From: Pseudothermotoga sp.
GTDB lineage: Bacteria; Thermotogota; Thermotogae; Thermotogales; DSM-5069
NCBI GenBank assembly: GCA_025060105.1
Contig: JANXCS010000002.1
Coordinates: 248,001-312,000, forward strand
Length of the DNA: 64,000 nucleotides
Direction: 5' to 3'
A model generated the notes under the pieces. The model did no database searches. It was not told the origin of the DNA and was given only the letters and a program-made list of their open reading frames with translations. Positions 50,168 through 59,296 of the stretch are shown in pieces. Made by a program: the position numbers and the translations under genes. Position 1 is the stretch's first letter, and every line of letters begins with the position of its first letter.

Positions 50168-50830
50168 TTAATCAACTTCTCTGATCTTTCCATTCGCTCT
50201 GAAACTGTAATAATTACTTTTACCAACTATGATGTGATCTATAACTTTGATTCCTAAAATCTTTCCAGCTTCAACCACACTAGTTGTCACCCGTTCGTCA
50301 TCCTTGCTCGGTGATGGATCACCAGACGGATGATTGTGAACCAAAATCACCCCAATCGCATTGGTTCTCACGGCCAGTCTGAAGATATCGCGTGGATGAA
50401 ATAGAGTTAGATTGTTCGTACCCACAGTTACATCTTTATAAGTTATCAATGAAAGTCTGCTGTCAAGCAAGATCACTCGTGCAATTTCTTTCTCGCAAAG
50501 TCTCATGTCGTGGCAAAATTCGAAGACGCTAGAAGGATTGTCAAGCACTATGCGAGGTTTGGATAACTCCGCGTAAAGTCGCTTGCCAAGCTCAAAGGCG
50601 GCCTTGATGCTCGCTGCCTTTGCCAAGCCGATGCCTCCCAGAGAGGCTATCTCATCCAATGAAGCGTTCGACAAAGATCTCAATGAATTGTCAAATTTGT
50701 CTAGAACTTCCTTTGCGAGTTCATTGACTTCCTTACCTTTCTTACCTGTTCTCAATATGATCGCTATCAGTTCAGCATTAGATAGTCCTTCAGATCCAGC
50801 AAGTTTCATACGCTCTCGAGGCCTCAACAC
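50168..50830 (-). CDS. radC: RadC family JAB-domain protein
   Basis: 220 residues: an N-terminal helix-hairpin-helix part (LSNAELIAIILRTG, LGGIGLAKAASIKAA) and a C-terminal MPN/JAB metalloprotease-like domain with the zinc motif HNHPSGDPSPSKDD. RadC was once thought a repair protein; actual role is unclear. I start at GTG 50830, with AGGGGG at 7 nt. Overlaps maf by 41 nt. Confidence 0.93.
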   Translation of the reverse strand: MLRPRERMKLAGSEGLSNAELIAIILRTGKKGKEVNELAKEVLDKFDNSLRSLSNASLDEIASLGGIGLAKAASIKAAFELGKRLYAELSKPRIVLDNPSSVFEFCHDMRLCEKEIARVILLDSRLSLITYKDVTVGTNNLTLFHPRDIFRLAVRTNAIGVILVHNHPSGDPSPSKDDERVTTSVVEAGKILGIKVIDHIIVGKSNYYSFRANGKIREVD

Positions 50831-51383
50831 ACCATAACCCCCTTGAGTAAAGATAATTCCAAACATCGTAAATTGGTAAACCTATTACTACATATGGATC
50901 ACCGATGATCGACTCCACGAAAACCGCTCCAATATCCTGTAGACCATACGAACCCGCCTTCCCAGAGGAAAACTTCGAAGCATAAAAGGAAACGAAATCC
51001 ATGGAGACCTCTCTGAACTTGACCTTGGCAGATTTCAGCTTCATCCACACCTCGTGCTCACTCACGATGGCAACAGCAGTGTGAACTTGATGCCATTTTC
51101 CCATCAATTTGCAAAGTTGCTGTTGAGCTTCATCCACACTGGCAGGTTTACCGATGGTCTCGCCATCTAGGTCAACAACTGTGTCAGCTGCTATAACGAT
51201 GGCATTTTCTCTAACTTCAAAAACCTTTGTTGCCTTCATCAAAGCAAGTTTTTCAGCTGTCTCTTGCGGTGTTGTGAAATTTGGTTCTTCTATGTTCGGA
51301 TCAACGATTTCAAACTCGTTCACCATCGTTCTCAGTATTTGTATTCTTCTTGGTGATGTCGAAGCCAAAACTATTCTTCGCAC
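50790..51383 (-). CDS. maf: Maf family nucleotide pyrophosphatase
   Basis: 197 residues hydrolysing non-canonical or canonical NTPs to NMPs. Motifs LASTSPRR, AADTVVDLDGETIGKP and AGSYGLQDIGAVFVESI-GDPYVVIGLP are typical. The C-terminal tail runs about 15 residues beyond the usual end, into the radC coding region. GTG start after GGTGAAAC, within the end of the Gx transporter gene (74-nt overlap). Confidence 0.94.
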   Translation of the reverse strand: MRRIVLASTSPRRIQILRTMVNEFEIVDPNIEEPNFTTPQETAEKLALMKATKVFEVRENAIVIAADTVVDLDGETIGKPASVDEAQQQLCKLMGKWHQVHTAVAIVSEHEVWMKLKSAKVKFREVSMDFVSFYASKFSSGKAGSYGLQDIGAVFVESIIGDPYVVIGLPIYDVWNYLYSRGLWCVEASRAYETCWI

Positions 51384-51858
51384 GTTTCACCACTCTTTCT
51401 GTCAGATACGCATTCAGAATCGCACCAGGTACACCGAAGATCAGCATCTGGGGTAAAACTACCAAAAAAGTCCAACTTTTTATTAGCAAAGCACCGATCA
51501 TTGACTGAGTTATGTTGTTCACAACGCTGCCAATGATACTCACACCTACCAAACCGAAGATGAATGTTCTATAAACCAGAACTTCCACTAAAGCTGACGT
51601 TGTAGATCCCGCGATTGACATAAGGGAAATTACATTGAACAATCGTCCGGTGATTAAAGAACCAAGAACACTTTTCAAAAGAGCAACCATTAAAACTGTT
51701 CCCCAGTCGAAAAGAGTCACAGCAATGAGGACAACCAAGTTCGACAATCCCCAACGACCGAACGGTAAGGGAAACGGAATGAACGTCTCGAGAAAATATA
51801 CCACCGCACCAAACGAAGCTAATGAAGAAATTAAAGCCAATTTTTGTGATTTCACCAA
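51310..51858 (-). CDS. Gx transporter family membrane protein (heptaprenyl diphosphate synthase component I-like)
   Basis: 182 residues with about five hydrophobic helices and the family segments FIPFPLPFGRWGLSNLVVL and GSLITGRLFN. It is the Hpre_diP_synt_I/Gx-transporter type, related to S-components of ECF transporters. In many anaerobes it follows a NusG-domain-II protein and lies near apbE, as here, which suggests a link to flavin or quinone-lipid supply. The hydrophilic C-terminal tail overlaps maf. Confidence 0.82.
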   Translation of the reverse strand: MVKSQKLALISSLASFGAVVYFLETFIPFPLPFGRWGLSNLVVLIAVTLFDWGTVLMVALLKSVLGSLITGRLFNVISLMSIAGSTTSALVEVLVYRTFIFGLVGVSIIGSVVNNITQSMIGALLIKSWTFLVVLPQMLIFGVPGAILNAYLTERVVKRAKNSFGFDITKKNTNTENDGERV

Positions 51859-52220
51859 GTCATCACATCCACGCCAGCGTTAGTCGATTTTTTGAACTTT
51901 ATTAATACTCTGTTAGGAACGCATATGATGGTTCCACCAGATTTTACACTGCCAGTTTTCTCACAAATCTTCAAAGGGCAGTTGGAATCCTCAACATGAA
52001 CCTTGTATCCATCAAAAACGATCTTCATGAGGTATTTATCACCATTTCGAAGTTCGTAAGAACCAGGCGCCTTTATTTGCATGATCGTTTTACCTTCAAC
52101 GAGAACCTCAACGGACTGATTTACACTCGCTCCTCGCAGATAAAAAACAAGGAAAATAAATGTAAGAGCAGTTATTAGCAAGATATCGAGTTTTCTCAGA
52201 ACTCTATTTTGGTTGTTCAT
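51852..52220 (-). CDS. NusG domain II-containing membrane-anchored protein
   Basis: 122 residues: N-terminal transmembrane helix (about 10-28) and an extracytoplasmic NusG_II beta domain with GSYELRNG, NCPLKICEKTGSV and GGTIICVPNRVLI. The two Cys in CPLKIC might coordinate something. Neighbours apbE and the Gx transporter form the usual set; function is unknown. Confidence 0.85.
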   Translation of the reverse strand: MNNQNRVLRKLDILLITALTFIFLVFYLRGASVNQSVEVLVEGKTIMQIKAPGSYELRNGDKYLMKIVFDGYKVHVEDSNCPLKICEKTGSVKSGGTIICVPNRVLIKFKKSTNAGVDVMTW

Positions 52221-53256
52221 AAACTACCATTGTCGACGATTTTCGGATCGTCCCGTTTTCTTCCACCAACAATACACTTCCACCGAATTTTGGGAATTCA
52301 AGCACGACAAATTCCCAGTCTTGACCCATGACAAATCCGGCAGTTGATAACGCGTCAGCTGTAACAGCGTTGTCTGCCACGACTGTGACAGATATGGCTC
52401 CTTTAGCTGGAAAACCCGTTTTGGGGTTGAGAATGTGGTGGTACCGGATCCCGTTGAGCTCGAAATATCTTTCATAATCACCCGAGGTCGCAACAGCACC
52501 TGAAGTAAGGTATAGATAAGAAATTGCTGTATCTGGTTTTCTCGGATCGCGAACACCGATGACCCATGGCCTTGAACCAAATTTTGGTCCAAGTATCCTG
52601 ATATCTCCTCCTGCCTCAACGAAACCTGTACAGTCTTTATCGACTTCTTTGGCTACTTGGTATGCTCTATCCAACGCGTAACCTTTCGCTATCCCACCGA
52701 GATCTAATTTCGCACCATTTAGAAGCCTAATTCTTCTACGCTGATGATCGAGCTCCACCTTGTCAACACCAGAACGCTGAAGAGCACGGTTGATTTCATC
52801 CAGAGTTGGGATTCTATTAGGTATTTTCTCTGCGATTTTATCGAATCCCCACAATTGTATGAGATTACCCAGAGCAGGATCAAACGCACCGTTCGTTATC
52901 TTGCTAAACCGTATTGATACATCCAAAAGAACGAAAGTTTCTTCGTCCACATCGATCCAATCTGTAGAACCATTGATCCTACTCACCACGCTTGCTGGGT
53001 CGTTAGGATTGTATTTCTTGTACACTCTATCGAGTTCGTTGAATATGATTTCAGCTAAGACTTTTGAATTTTTCTTCGATGAGACAACTATTCGACAATA
53101 AGTACCAAGGGTGAAGCCATTCAGTTCATGATAGCTTGGAGTAGCTCTGAAGAACGATGTCAGAAAAATGATCAAAAGGATCGTCAAAAGCGAGAGTGAA
53201 ATGAATGCTAATCTTTTGTCAAATTTCAGAACATTCTTACTATTTTTCTGCCGCAT
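52204..53256 (-). CDS. apbE: FAD:protein FMN transferase
   Basis: 350 residues with an N-terminal membrane anchor (about 17-35) and the ApbE fold: GTYCRIVV, NGAFDPALGNLIQLWGF, LDLGGIAKGYALDRA, VEAGGDIRILG, ATSGDYERYF and the HHILNPKTG motif. It covalently attaches FMN to Thr in exported subunits such as RnfG/NqrC. No Rnf gene is in the window. Overlaps amrS by 31 nt. Confidence 0.95.
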   Translation of the reverse strand: MRQKNSKNVLKFDKRLAFISLSLLTILLIIFLTSFFRATPSYHELNGFTLGTYCRIVVSSKKNSKVLAEIIFNELDRVYKKYNPNDPASVVSRINGSTDWIDVDEETFVLLDVSIRFSKITNGAFDPALGNLIQLWGFDKIAEKIPNRIPTLDEINRALQRSGVDKVELDHQRRRIRLLNGAKLDLGGIAKGYALDRAYQVAKEVDKDCTGFVEAGGDIRILGPKFGSRPWVIGVRDPRKPDTAISYLYLTSGAVATSGDYERYFELNGIRYHHILNPKTGFPAKGAISVTVVADNAVTADALSTAGFVMGQDWEFVVLEFPKFGGSVLLVEENGTIRKSSTMVVYEQPK

Positions 53257-54215
53257 TTACTGCACCTTCCTTCTGGATCCAATCCCACGATTTTTACATC
53301 GTAACCTCTTCGAACGATCGACAACGCACCACAATCAGGGCACACCGTTTTTTCATACTCAGGGTCCCAGAGATTTCCTATATAGACAAAATCCAAGTAT
53401 TTTTTTGCGAGTTGGTAGGCTTCTATCAAGAAGTTAACCGAGGTTGCTGGTGCATAAGATTTATAGTTCGGATAGTATCTAGACAGGTGTAAGGGAATGG
53501 ATTTGTCTAAACTTGCGATCCATTTGAATTCTTCCTCCAACATACCCAAATCATCGTTCAAACCAGGTACGATCAATGTCGTGAGCTCTACGTGAACGTT
53601 GGCTTTCACACACATTTCAATTGTGGTTTGCACTGCTTTCAATTTTCCCCCAAGCTTGGCATAAACACGATCATCGAAAGCTTTCAAATCAATGTTCAAT
53701 GCGTGAATTGATTGAAGTAACAATTTAAGAGGTTCTTTCTCAATCATACCGTTCGTAACGAGAACGTTATAGAGTCCCTCCTTAGCTGCAACCCTTGAAG
53801 TGTCCAGTACAAACTCGTACCAGATGAACGGTTCATTGTACGTGTAAGCTATACCCCTTGAGCCTCTACTTTGAGCTATGGAAACCAACTGCTGAGGAGA
53901 TACACGCTTCGTTGGTGCAACTTGCTGGGAGATTTCCCAGTTTTGACAGTAGAAACATTTCATATTGCACCCAAAGGTACCGACGGAGAGTATGAGTTCA
54001 GCAGGATTGAAATGGTACAGAGGTTTCTTTTCTATGGGATCTAGGGCTATTGAAGTTATTTGACCATAATTTAAGGTTTCCATAACTCCGTCTTGATTTC
54101 GTCTCGCAAGGCAAAAGCCAATTTGTCCTTCGTCCAGCACACAATGATGGGGACAAAGTTCACACTTAATTCGGTTATTCTCTAATGTAGAAAAATAAAG
54201 TGCCATCCTTTGCAC
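53226..54215 (-). CDS. amrS: AmmeMemoRadiSam system radical SAM enzyme
   Basis: 329 residues. An N-terminal zinc-type region (CELCPHHC) is followed by the radical SAM motif CNMKCFYCQNWEISQ, and the C-terminus has a rubredoxin-like zinc ribbon (CPDCG, CSKCG). This is the PflA-like AmrS of the AmmeMemoRadiSam set, reaction unknown. The GTG at 54215 has GAGG at 7 nt. AMMECR1 lies 11 nt upstream; MEMO (AmrB) is not present here. Confidence 0.93.
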   Translation of the reverse strand: MQRMALYFSTLENNRIKCELCPHHCVLDEGQIGFCLARRNQDGVMETLNYGQITSIALDPIEKKPLYHFNPAELILSVGTFGCNMKCFYCQNWEISQQVAPTKRVSPQQLVSIAQSRGSRGIAYTYNEPFIWYEFVLDTSRVAAKEGLYNVLVTNGMIEKEPLKLLLQSIHALNIDLKAFDDRVYAKLGGKLKAVQTTIEMCVKANVHVELTTLIVPGLNDDLGMLEEEFKWIASLDKSIPLHLSRYYPNYKSYAPATSVNFLIEAYQLAKKYLDFVYIGNLWDPEYEKTVCPDCGALSIVRRGYDVKIVGLDPEGRCSKCGRKIVRMF

Positions 54216-54226
54216 TTGACCACCTC

Positions 54227-54751
54227 TCAATGATACCTCTCAACTGTGAATCTGTACACATCGAATCTCTCGCGTTCGGAGATACCTGCCTTCCTCAAAG
54301 CTATTTGAATCTGCTGTTCGACGGTGTCCACCCCTGGTAGATCTGGCAACAGAAGCCCCCTTTTGTAACCACTCACGACGATCACACCATATTTCTTTGG
54401 ATCGAGCTGACTCAAATCTTTAACTTTCTCAGGTTCGCTCAAGATATCTACCGTTACATCTATTTGATCGAGCTCATCCTCAGCCACTGGCGGAAACCTG
54501 GGATCTTCCGTTGCCGCAGCGATTGCATTATCCCTCACTTCAATTGCCAGATTCGCTTTCGTGGGCATAAAGGTACCGATACATCCTCTCAAAGAACCAT
54601 CGAGTAGATGGAGACTAACGAAAGCTCCTGCCCTGCGTAATAAGAGCGCTTCGGGCGCGCCATCTCGAATCGGATCTGCTATTTTTCCGTCTTTAATATA
54701 ATTCTCAATACTCTTGATCGCCCACTTTACGAATGGATGGTTGCCTCTCAT
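54227..54751 (-). CDS. amrA: AMMECR1 domain protein (AmmeMemoRadiSam system protein A)
   Basis: 174 residues of AMMECR1, with the conserved LRGCIGTF motif, [18 protein letters not shown] and [16 protein letters not shown]. The ATG follows GAAGGTGAAAGTGG. Overlaps the next upstream gene by 47 nt. Function in bacteria is unknown; human AMMECR1 is disease-linked. Confidence 0.93.
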   Translation of the reverse strand: MRGNHPFVKWAIKSIENYIKDGKIADPIRDGAPEALLLRRAGAFVSLHLLDGSLRGCIGTFMPTKANLAIEVRDNAIAAATEDPRFPPVAEDELDQIDVTVDILSEPEKVKDLSQLDPKKYGVIVVSGYKRGLLLPDLPGVDTVEQQIQIALRKAGISERERFDVYRFTVERYH

Positions 54752-55436
54752 CCACTTTCACCTTCTTCAGAAGTTCATACACCTTAGAAATCGGCACTGG
54801 ATCAACATCGCAAGAGAAGGCATGGCAAATTTTAGACTCATGTGTGAAAACCTGAACCAATTCTCGAGCCACCTTAAGGTAACATACCTTATCTTGCTCT
54901 TCAACCGTGAGGCAATTCAAAATTTTTTGTAACTGAACTATACACGTATCACCTACTCCTGGTAATTTTAAAGAGAAAGAATTTTCGCTTGTACATATGT
55001 TGAACAAAAATCCAAATCTCTCAAGGACTTTACCTAGGGATCTCGGTAATAAAACTGTGACCAACCGTTGAGGATGAATTTCTTTTGTCAAAACAAGCAT
55101 ACGCATCAGATAATTCAACACAGTGTGAATTCCCAAACCCCGACACGTTATACTCGAATCAGCAGAAGGGACATAAGCTACATTCATTCCTACAGAACAA
55201 AAACTGTAAGCCAATCGTAAAGCATCATCGTTTCCTATTACCAAAATTTTCTGCACAGATTCACGTTGAGCAATCTTAATGATTTCTTTTCTCACATTAC
55301 TCAGGGACGACTCCAACATTTGTGAAAGATCTTGAATGTTCTCATTGAAATTCAACAACATCAAACCACTTCTGTTCAATTCCTTGAACAGCTCTTCAAC
55401 ACCTGGACAGATCCCTCCGACAATTGTCCCAATCAT
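54705..55436 (-). CDS. degenerate phosphofructokinase-like protein
   Basis: 243 residues that resemble the N-terminal part of a phosphofructokinase: [10 protein letters not shown] (PFK: GGDCPG) at residues 3-12, [11 protein letters not shown] at about 66-76 (PFK: IGGDDT) and [11 protein letters not shown] at about 85-95 (PFK: PKTIDND). The catalytic TIDND and MGR motifs are missing, so kinase activity is unlikely. Starts at ATG 55436 after AAGGGA. It heads the 26-gene run and overlaps AMMECR1 by 47 nt. The homology is my inference; it may be a sugar-phosphate sensor. Confidence 0.5.
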   Translation of the reverse strand: MIGTIVGGICPGVEELFKELNRSGLMLLNFNENIQDLSQMLESSLSNVRKEIIKIAQRESVQKILVIGNDDALRLAYSFCSVGMNVAYVPSADSSITCRGLGIHTVLNYLMRMLVLTKEIHPQRLVTVLLPRSLGKVLERFGFLFNICTSENSFSLKLPGVGDTCIVQLQKILNCLTVEEQDKVCYLKVARELVQVFTHESKICHAFSCDVDPVPISKVYELLKKVKVDERQPSIRKVGDQEY

Positions 55437-55460
55437 TAGCTTTCCCTTAATTTGAATTAT

Positions 55461-55496
55461 AACTAAAAAAAGAAAGAAGGGCGGAAAATTCCGCCC
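55461..55496 (-). terminator. intrinsic terminator after fabD
   Basis: Inverted repeat GGGCGGAA / TTCCGCCC with a 2-nt (effectively 4-nt) loop, followed on the minus strand by a T-rich tract TTCTTTCTTTTTTT. A TATAAT hexamer follows directly (55456-55461) and may be the -10 of the next transcript. Confidence 0.88.
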
Positions 55497-55518
55497 CTCG
55501 ATCTTTTCGACTGATTTT

Positions 55519-56427
55519 TCAAACAATTTGCGAGACCAATTTCCTTTCTTCTGAGAGAACCTCCGAAAAGTGCCTGCAACTTTCTGGTTTAATTTTTTTG
55601 ATGAGATTCGTCAAAATTTTCTGCGGTCCTACCTCTATAAAGTTGTTGACACCAAGCACAATCATTCTTTCCACCGATTGGTACCACTTCACGGATCCGC
55701 TTATTTGGTTGAGTATATTCTCTTTGATCTCTTCAGGATCTGTGGTTTCCTTCGCAGTACTGTTCATCACGATTGGCCATCTCGGTCTTCTAAACTTTAC
55801 ACCTCTTATCTCTCTGGCCATTTTTTCTCTTGCTGACTCAAGCAATGGCGTGTGAAATGGTCCACTAACTTTCAACTCGATCACACGTTTTGCAATATTC
55901 CTCAATTTTTCTTGTGCTTTTCTCACTGATTCGACTGTGCCACTTATAACTGTCTGGTCTAGCGCGTTATAGTTTGCTATCCAAACCCCTTCCATATCGG
56001 AGATGATTTCCTCCACTTTCGCAACATCGAGACCTATCACAGCGATCATGCTACCAAGACCAGGTGGAACCGCCTGCGAGATATACTCTCCTCTTTTTCT
56101 CACCAGGTACAATCCCAACTCGAAGTCGTAAACGTCCGCTGCAGCCAGTGCTGTGTACTCACCCAGACTGTGCCCAGCCACGATACTTGGTACTATACTT
56201 CTCCTGATCAATTCATCGAAGGCCACATAACTGGCAAGATATATCGCAGGTTGAGCGTTCTCCGTAAGTTTCAAAACATCATCATCTGTGTTCATCAACT
56301 GATACATGTCTATTCCCAAAACTTCTTTCGCTCTCTCAAAGAAGTATTGAGCTCTCGGATAAGTCATGAATTCTTTCCCCATTCCAGAATATTGAGATCC
56401 CTGGCCGGGAAATATGAAAGCTAACAT
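55519..56427 (-). CDS. fabD: malonyl-CoA:ACP transacylase
   Basis: 302 residues. N-terminal FIFPGQGSQYSGMG, catalytic Ser in GHSLGEYTAL and His in SGPFHTPLL. Transfers malonyl to ACP for chain elongation. ATG after GGGAGGTGATATC; overlaps fabK by 7 nt. It is the last gene of the fab operon. Confidence 0.97.
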   Translation of the reverse strand: MLAFIFPGQGSQYSGMGKEFMTYPRAQYFFERAKEVLGIDMYQLMNTDDDVLKLTENAQPAIYLASYVAFDELIRRSIVPSIVAGHSLGEYTALAAADVYDFELGLYLVRKRGEYISQAVPPGLGSMIAVIGLDVAKVEEIISDMEGVWIANYNALDQTVISGTVESVRKAQEKLRNIAKRVIELKVSGPFHTPLLESAREKMAREIRGVKFRRPRWPIVMNSTAKETTDPEEIKENILNQISGSVKWYQSVERMIVLGVNNFIEVGPQKILTNLIKKIKPESCRHFSEVLSEERKLVSQIV

Positions 56428-57362
56428 GATATCACCTCCCTACAGAGCTTTTCAACAGTTTCAAAGAACTCTTTCATAATCCGTTCGATCAACTCTTTCA
56501 CCGTTGGTACATCCTCTATCAAACCACACACTTGGCCTGCCATGAAGGAACCAGAATCGATGTCCCCGTCGATCACCGCTCTTTTCAAACTACCCACCAA
56601 AATCATTTCTGCCTCTTCTGGGCTCTTCACTTCCAGATCACATACTTGTCTCGCAAATGGCGTCTTGAGAACGCGTGCCGGGTGACCAAGCTTTGCTCCC
56701 GTTACGACCGTGTCACGTATCGATGCACTCAGAATCCTTTTCTTGTAATTTTCATGCACTTCGGATTCAACTGTAGCGAGAAATCTTGTTCCCATTTGGA
56801 TACCTTCAGCACCTAGCGCGAATGCAGCCGCCATGGCTCGCCCATCCGCAATTCCACCGGCTGCAATAACTGGTATTTTCACGGATCTAGCAACCTTGTT
56901 TACTAGCACGATCGTACTGACTTCTCCTATGTGCCCACCAGATTCCATGCCTTCCGCCACAACAGTATCAGCACCAGCTCTTTCAACTAGTTTTGCTAGA
57001 GAATCTGAAGCCACAACAACTGCAACTTTGATACCATGTTCTTTCAGCTTTTGTATGAACTTTGTAGGATTACCAGCCCCGAATGTGACCACGGGTACTT
57101 TCTCTTCTACAACGGTTTCCAAGAGTTCTTCTACGTACGGGGAAGCGAGCATTATATTCACACCAAACGGTTTGTTCGTCAAAGATTTGATCTTTTCGAT
57201 TTCATCCCTCAACTGTTCTGCTCTCATAGCTCCAGAACCTATCACCCCCAAACCTCCAGCGTTAGAAACAGCAGCAGCCAATTTCGCTGTTCCAGCCCAA
57301 GCCATTCCACCCATGACGATGGGATAGTCGATTTCAAACAGTTCAGTCACCCTGTTCTTCAT
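56421..57362 (-). CDS. fabK: enoyl-ACP reductase II (FMN-dependent)
   Basis: 313 residues of the FabK type, a TIM-barrel flavoprotein related to nitronate monooxygenase. Motifs: PIVMGGMAWAG, GGLGVIGSGAM, VVAEGMESGGHIG, VIAAGGIADGRAMAAAFALG. Its place between fabZ and fabD identifies it as the enoyl reductase for this organism; no FabI is present. Overlaps fabZ by 20 nt. Confidence 0.93.
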   Translation of the reverse strand: MKNRVTELFEIDYPIVMGGMAWAGTAKLAAAVSNAGGLGVIGSGAMRAEQLRDEIEKIKSLTNKPFGVNIMLASPYVEELLETVVEEKVPVVTFGAGNPTKFIQKLKEHGIKVAVVVASDSLAKLVERAGADTVVAEGMESGGHIGEVSTIVLVNKVARSVKIPVIAAGGIADGRAMAAAFALGAEGIQMGTRFLATVESEVHENYKKRILSASIRDTVVTGAKLGHPARVLKTPFARQVCDLEVKSPEEAEMILVGSLKRAVIDGDIDSGSFMAGQVCGLIEDVPTVKELIERIMKEFFETVEKLCREVISC

Positions 57363-57774
57363 ACTTTTTCACTCCCAATAAAAGTTCTGCGACGGCCACG
57401 GTTCTGTCATTCACCACAGCTTTAGCTTTCACCTTCACCACATTCAACTTTTTTTCGATTATCTCGATCTCGTACCTTAGAACATCACCTGGTTGAACTG
57501 GCAATTTGAACCTAGCGTTGTCTATTCCTAGAAAGAGCGGTATCAATTTTTCCTCAGGTTTCAACAATAACAACCCTGCGGTCTGCGCCATGCCCTCTAT
57601 GATCATTACACCTGGATAAATGGGGTAGTTTGGGAAGTGACCCAGAAAAAATATTTCAGAAACAGTGATGTTCTTGACTGCCACGATTCGCTTTTCATCT
57701 TTTTCTATCACTTTGTCAACCAGTAATATAGGGAACCTGTGTGGCAGGATACGGAGTATTTCATTCACATTCAA
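57343..57774 (-). CDS. fabZ: 3-hydroxyacyl-ACP dehydratase
   Basis: 143 residues, a hot-dog-fold enzyme dehydrating beta-hydroxyacyl-ACP. The catalytic motif HFPNYPIYPGVMIIEGMAQ holds the His and Glu. TTG start with GGAGG at 8 nt; overlaps fabF by 4 nt. Confidence 0.97.
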   Translation of the reverse strand: MNVNEILRILPHRFPILLVDKVIEKDEKRIVAVKNITVSEIFFLGHFPNYPIYPGVMIIEGMAQTAGLLLLKPEEKLIPLFLGIDNARFKLPVQPGDVLRYEIEIIEKKLNVVKVKAKAVVNDRTVAVAELLLGVKKYEEQGD

Positions 57775-58997
57775 CCTTCATACCTCCCAATGACGATGGA
57801 AACATTGTGCCCCCCAAAACCGAAAGAGTTCTTAACGAAATTTTTGATGTTCAAACTCAACGGCTCCTTTCCAACAACATTGATTTTCACGTCGGGATCC
57901 TTTTCATCCAAGTTCGGCATAGCGTGGAGAAAATTTTCTTGCATTTCTAGAATCCCAATAACTGTCTCTGCAGCAGCCGCCGCACCAAGCAAGTGCCCCA
58001 TGAGCGCTTTGGCACTGTTCACAAAAACGTTACTTCCAAAAACTCTTTCTATCGCTTTTGCTTCTGAAACATCTCCTGCAGGAGTACTCGTAGCGTGACA
58101 ACTCACATATTGAACATCTCTCGGTGAAATCTTCGCATCTTCCAAGGCAAGCCTCATAGCTTTTTCTGCACCAACTCCATCAGGATCTGGGGCACTCATG
58201 TGATATGCATCATCGTTCATTCCAAATCCTTTTATCTCAGCGATTATGTTTGCTTTTCTCTCGAGCGCTATCTCTTCCGATTCGAGGATGAGAATAGCTC
58301 CTCCCTCTCCCATGACGAAACCATCGCGTTGAACATCGAACGGTCTAGAAGCTTTTTGAGGTTCATCGTTCCTCATCGAGAGAGCGCGCATACTTGCAAA
58401 CCCAGCCAAGGGAAGAGGAGCAATGGTCGCTTCAGCGCCTCCCACGATAGCTACATCTGCATAACCATGTTTGATCAGCATGGCTCCAAGAGCTATGGAA
58501 TGTCCCGAAGAGGCACATGCGCTCACCGGTGCGAAGTTGATACCCTTCAGTCCGTACTCAATTGAGATGATTCCAGACGCCATATTTATGAGCAACATAG
58601 GTATCAAAAATGGACTCACTTTCGAAGCCCCACCTGCGAGGAATTTGTTGTTCTCTACATCTAAAGTGATGAATCCTCCCATACCTGAGCTTACGAGTAC
58701 CGCCGTCTTCTCAGAAAAGACAGATAGATCTATTCTTGATTGTTCTAAAGCTTCTTTGAAAGCGGCAAGAGCAAAATGGACAAACCTATCAGTTCTACGC
58801 GCAAGTTTTTTATCCATATATTTCTCAGGATCGAAATGCCTAACTTCGGCGGCAATTTTAACAGGGAGATTGCTCGCATCAAAGCTGCTGATTCGTTCAA
58901 CAGCTACAACGGATCTCTTCATATTCATTGTCACTTCTTCCTTACCAATCCCCAACGGACAGACTATTCCCATTCCCGTGACCACAACGCGTCTCAT
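57771..58997 (-). CDS. fabF: 3-oxoacyl-ACP synthase II
   Basis: 408 residues of the condensing enzyme. Catalytic Cys in VSACASSGHSIALG, His in CHATSTPAGD and NSAKALMGHLLGAA, and the C-terminal NSFGFGGHNVSIV. ATG at 58997 has GGAG at 8 nt; a GTG three codons upstream sits in that site. First gene of the fab operon; acpP, fabG and fabH are not here. Confidence 0.97.
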   Translation of the reverse strand: MRRVVVTGMGIVCPLGIGKEEVTMNMKRSVVAVERISSFDASNLPVKIAAEVRHFDPEKYMDKKLARRTDRFVHFALAAFKEALEQSRIDLSVFSEKTAVLVSSGMGGFITLDVENNKFLAGGASKVSPFLIPMLLINMASGIISIEYGLKGINFAPVSACASSGHSIALGAMLIKHGYADVAIVGGAEATIAPLPLAGFASMRALSMRNDEPQKASRPFDVQRDGFVMGEGGAILILESEEIALERKANIIAEIKGFGMNDDAYHMSAPDPDGVGAEKAMRLALEDAKISPRDVQYVSCHATSTPAGDVSEAKAIERVFGSNVFVNSAKALMGHLLGAAAAAETVIGILEMQENFLHAMPNLDEKDPDVKINVVGKEPLSLNIKNFVKNSFGFGGHNVSIVIGRYEG

Positions 58998-59035
58998 ATC
59001 GATCACTCCTTTGATTTGTACTTAGTTCCATGCGA

Positions 59036-59065
59036 ATTATATTGAGCAAAGAAAAGGGCCGTCAA
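59036..59065 (-). promoter_or_regulatory. promoter of the fabF-fabZ-fabK-fabD operon
   Basis: Minus-strand TTGACG (59060-59065), 18-nt spacer, TATAAT (59036-59041). It is 5/6 and 6/6 to consensus. The -35 lies in the loop of the terminator hairpin at 59052-59077. Confidence 0.75.
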
Positions 59066-59077
59066 AGTGGCCCTTTT
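59052..59077 (-). terminator. intrinsic terminator upstream of fabF
   Basis: 9-bp inverted repeat AAAAGGGCC / GGCCCTTTT with an 8-nt loop, T-run on both strands. It would stop leftward transcripts from the lipoprotein/phosphodiesterase genes before the fab operon. Confidence 0.8.
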
Positions 59078-59296
59078 AGAATGAAAAAATATGATCTTGT
59101 TTTTTTAACACAACGAAAGCTTATTCCCAAATAATCCATTGAAACGCCTTTTCATACACCTGGAGTCAAACAATGAACTTCAGTTTTTATGGTCTATAAA
59201 CCTTTTACCTCACCTTCTCTGCTGTTCGACGATGAGGTTTTGAACAAAACTACAGAGGATTATGCTTCCTTAGTTTACACTAAATACATTTTTTCT

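Noticed and set aside
59078-59296. Possible small RNA or small gene between phosphodiesterase and fab promoter
   Set aside because: No ribosome-binding-site-supported frame, and only a weak imperfect palindrome (GGTCTATAAACC); nothing supports a call.
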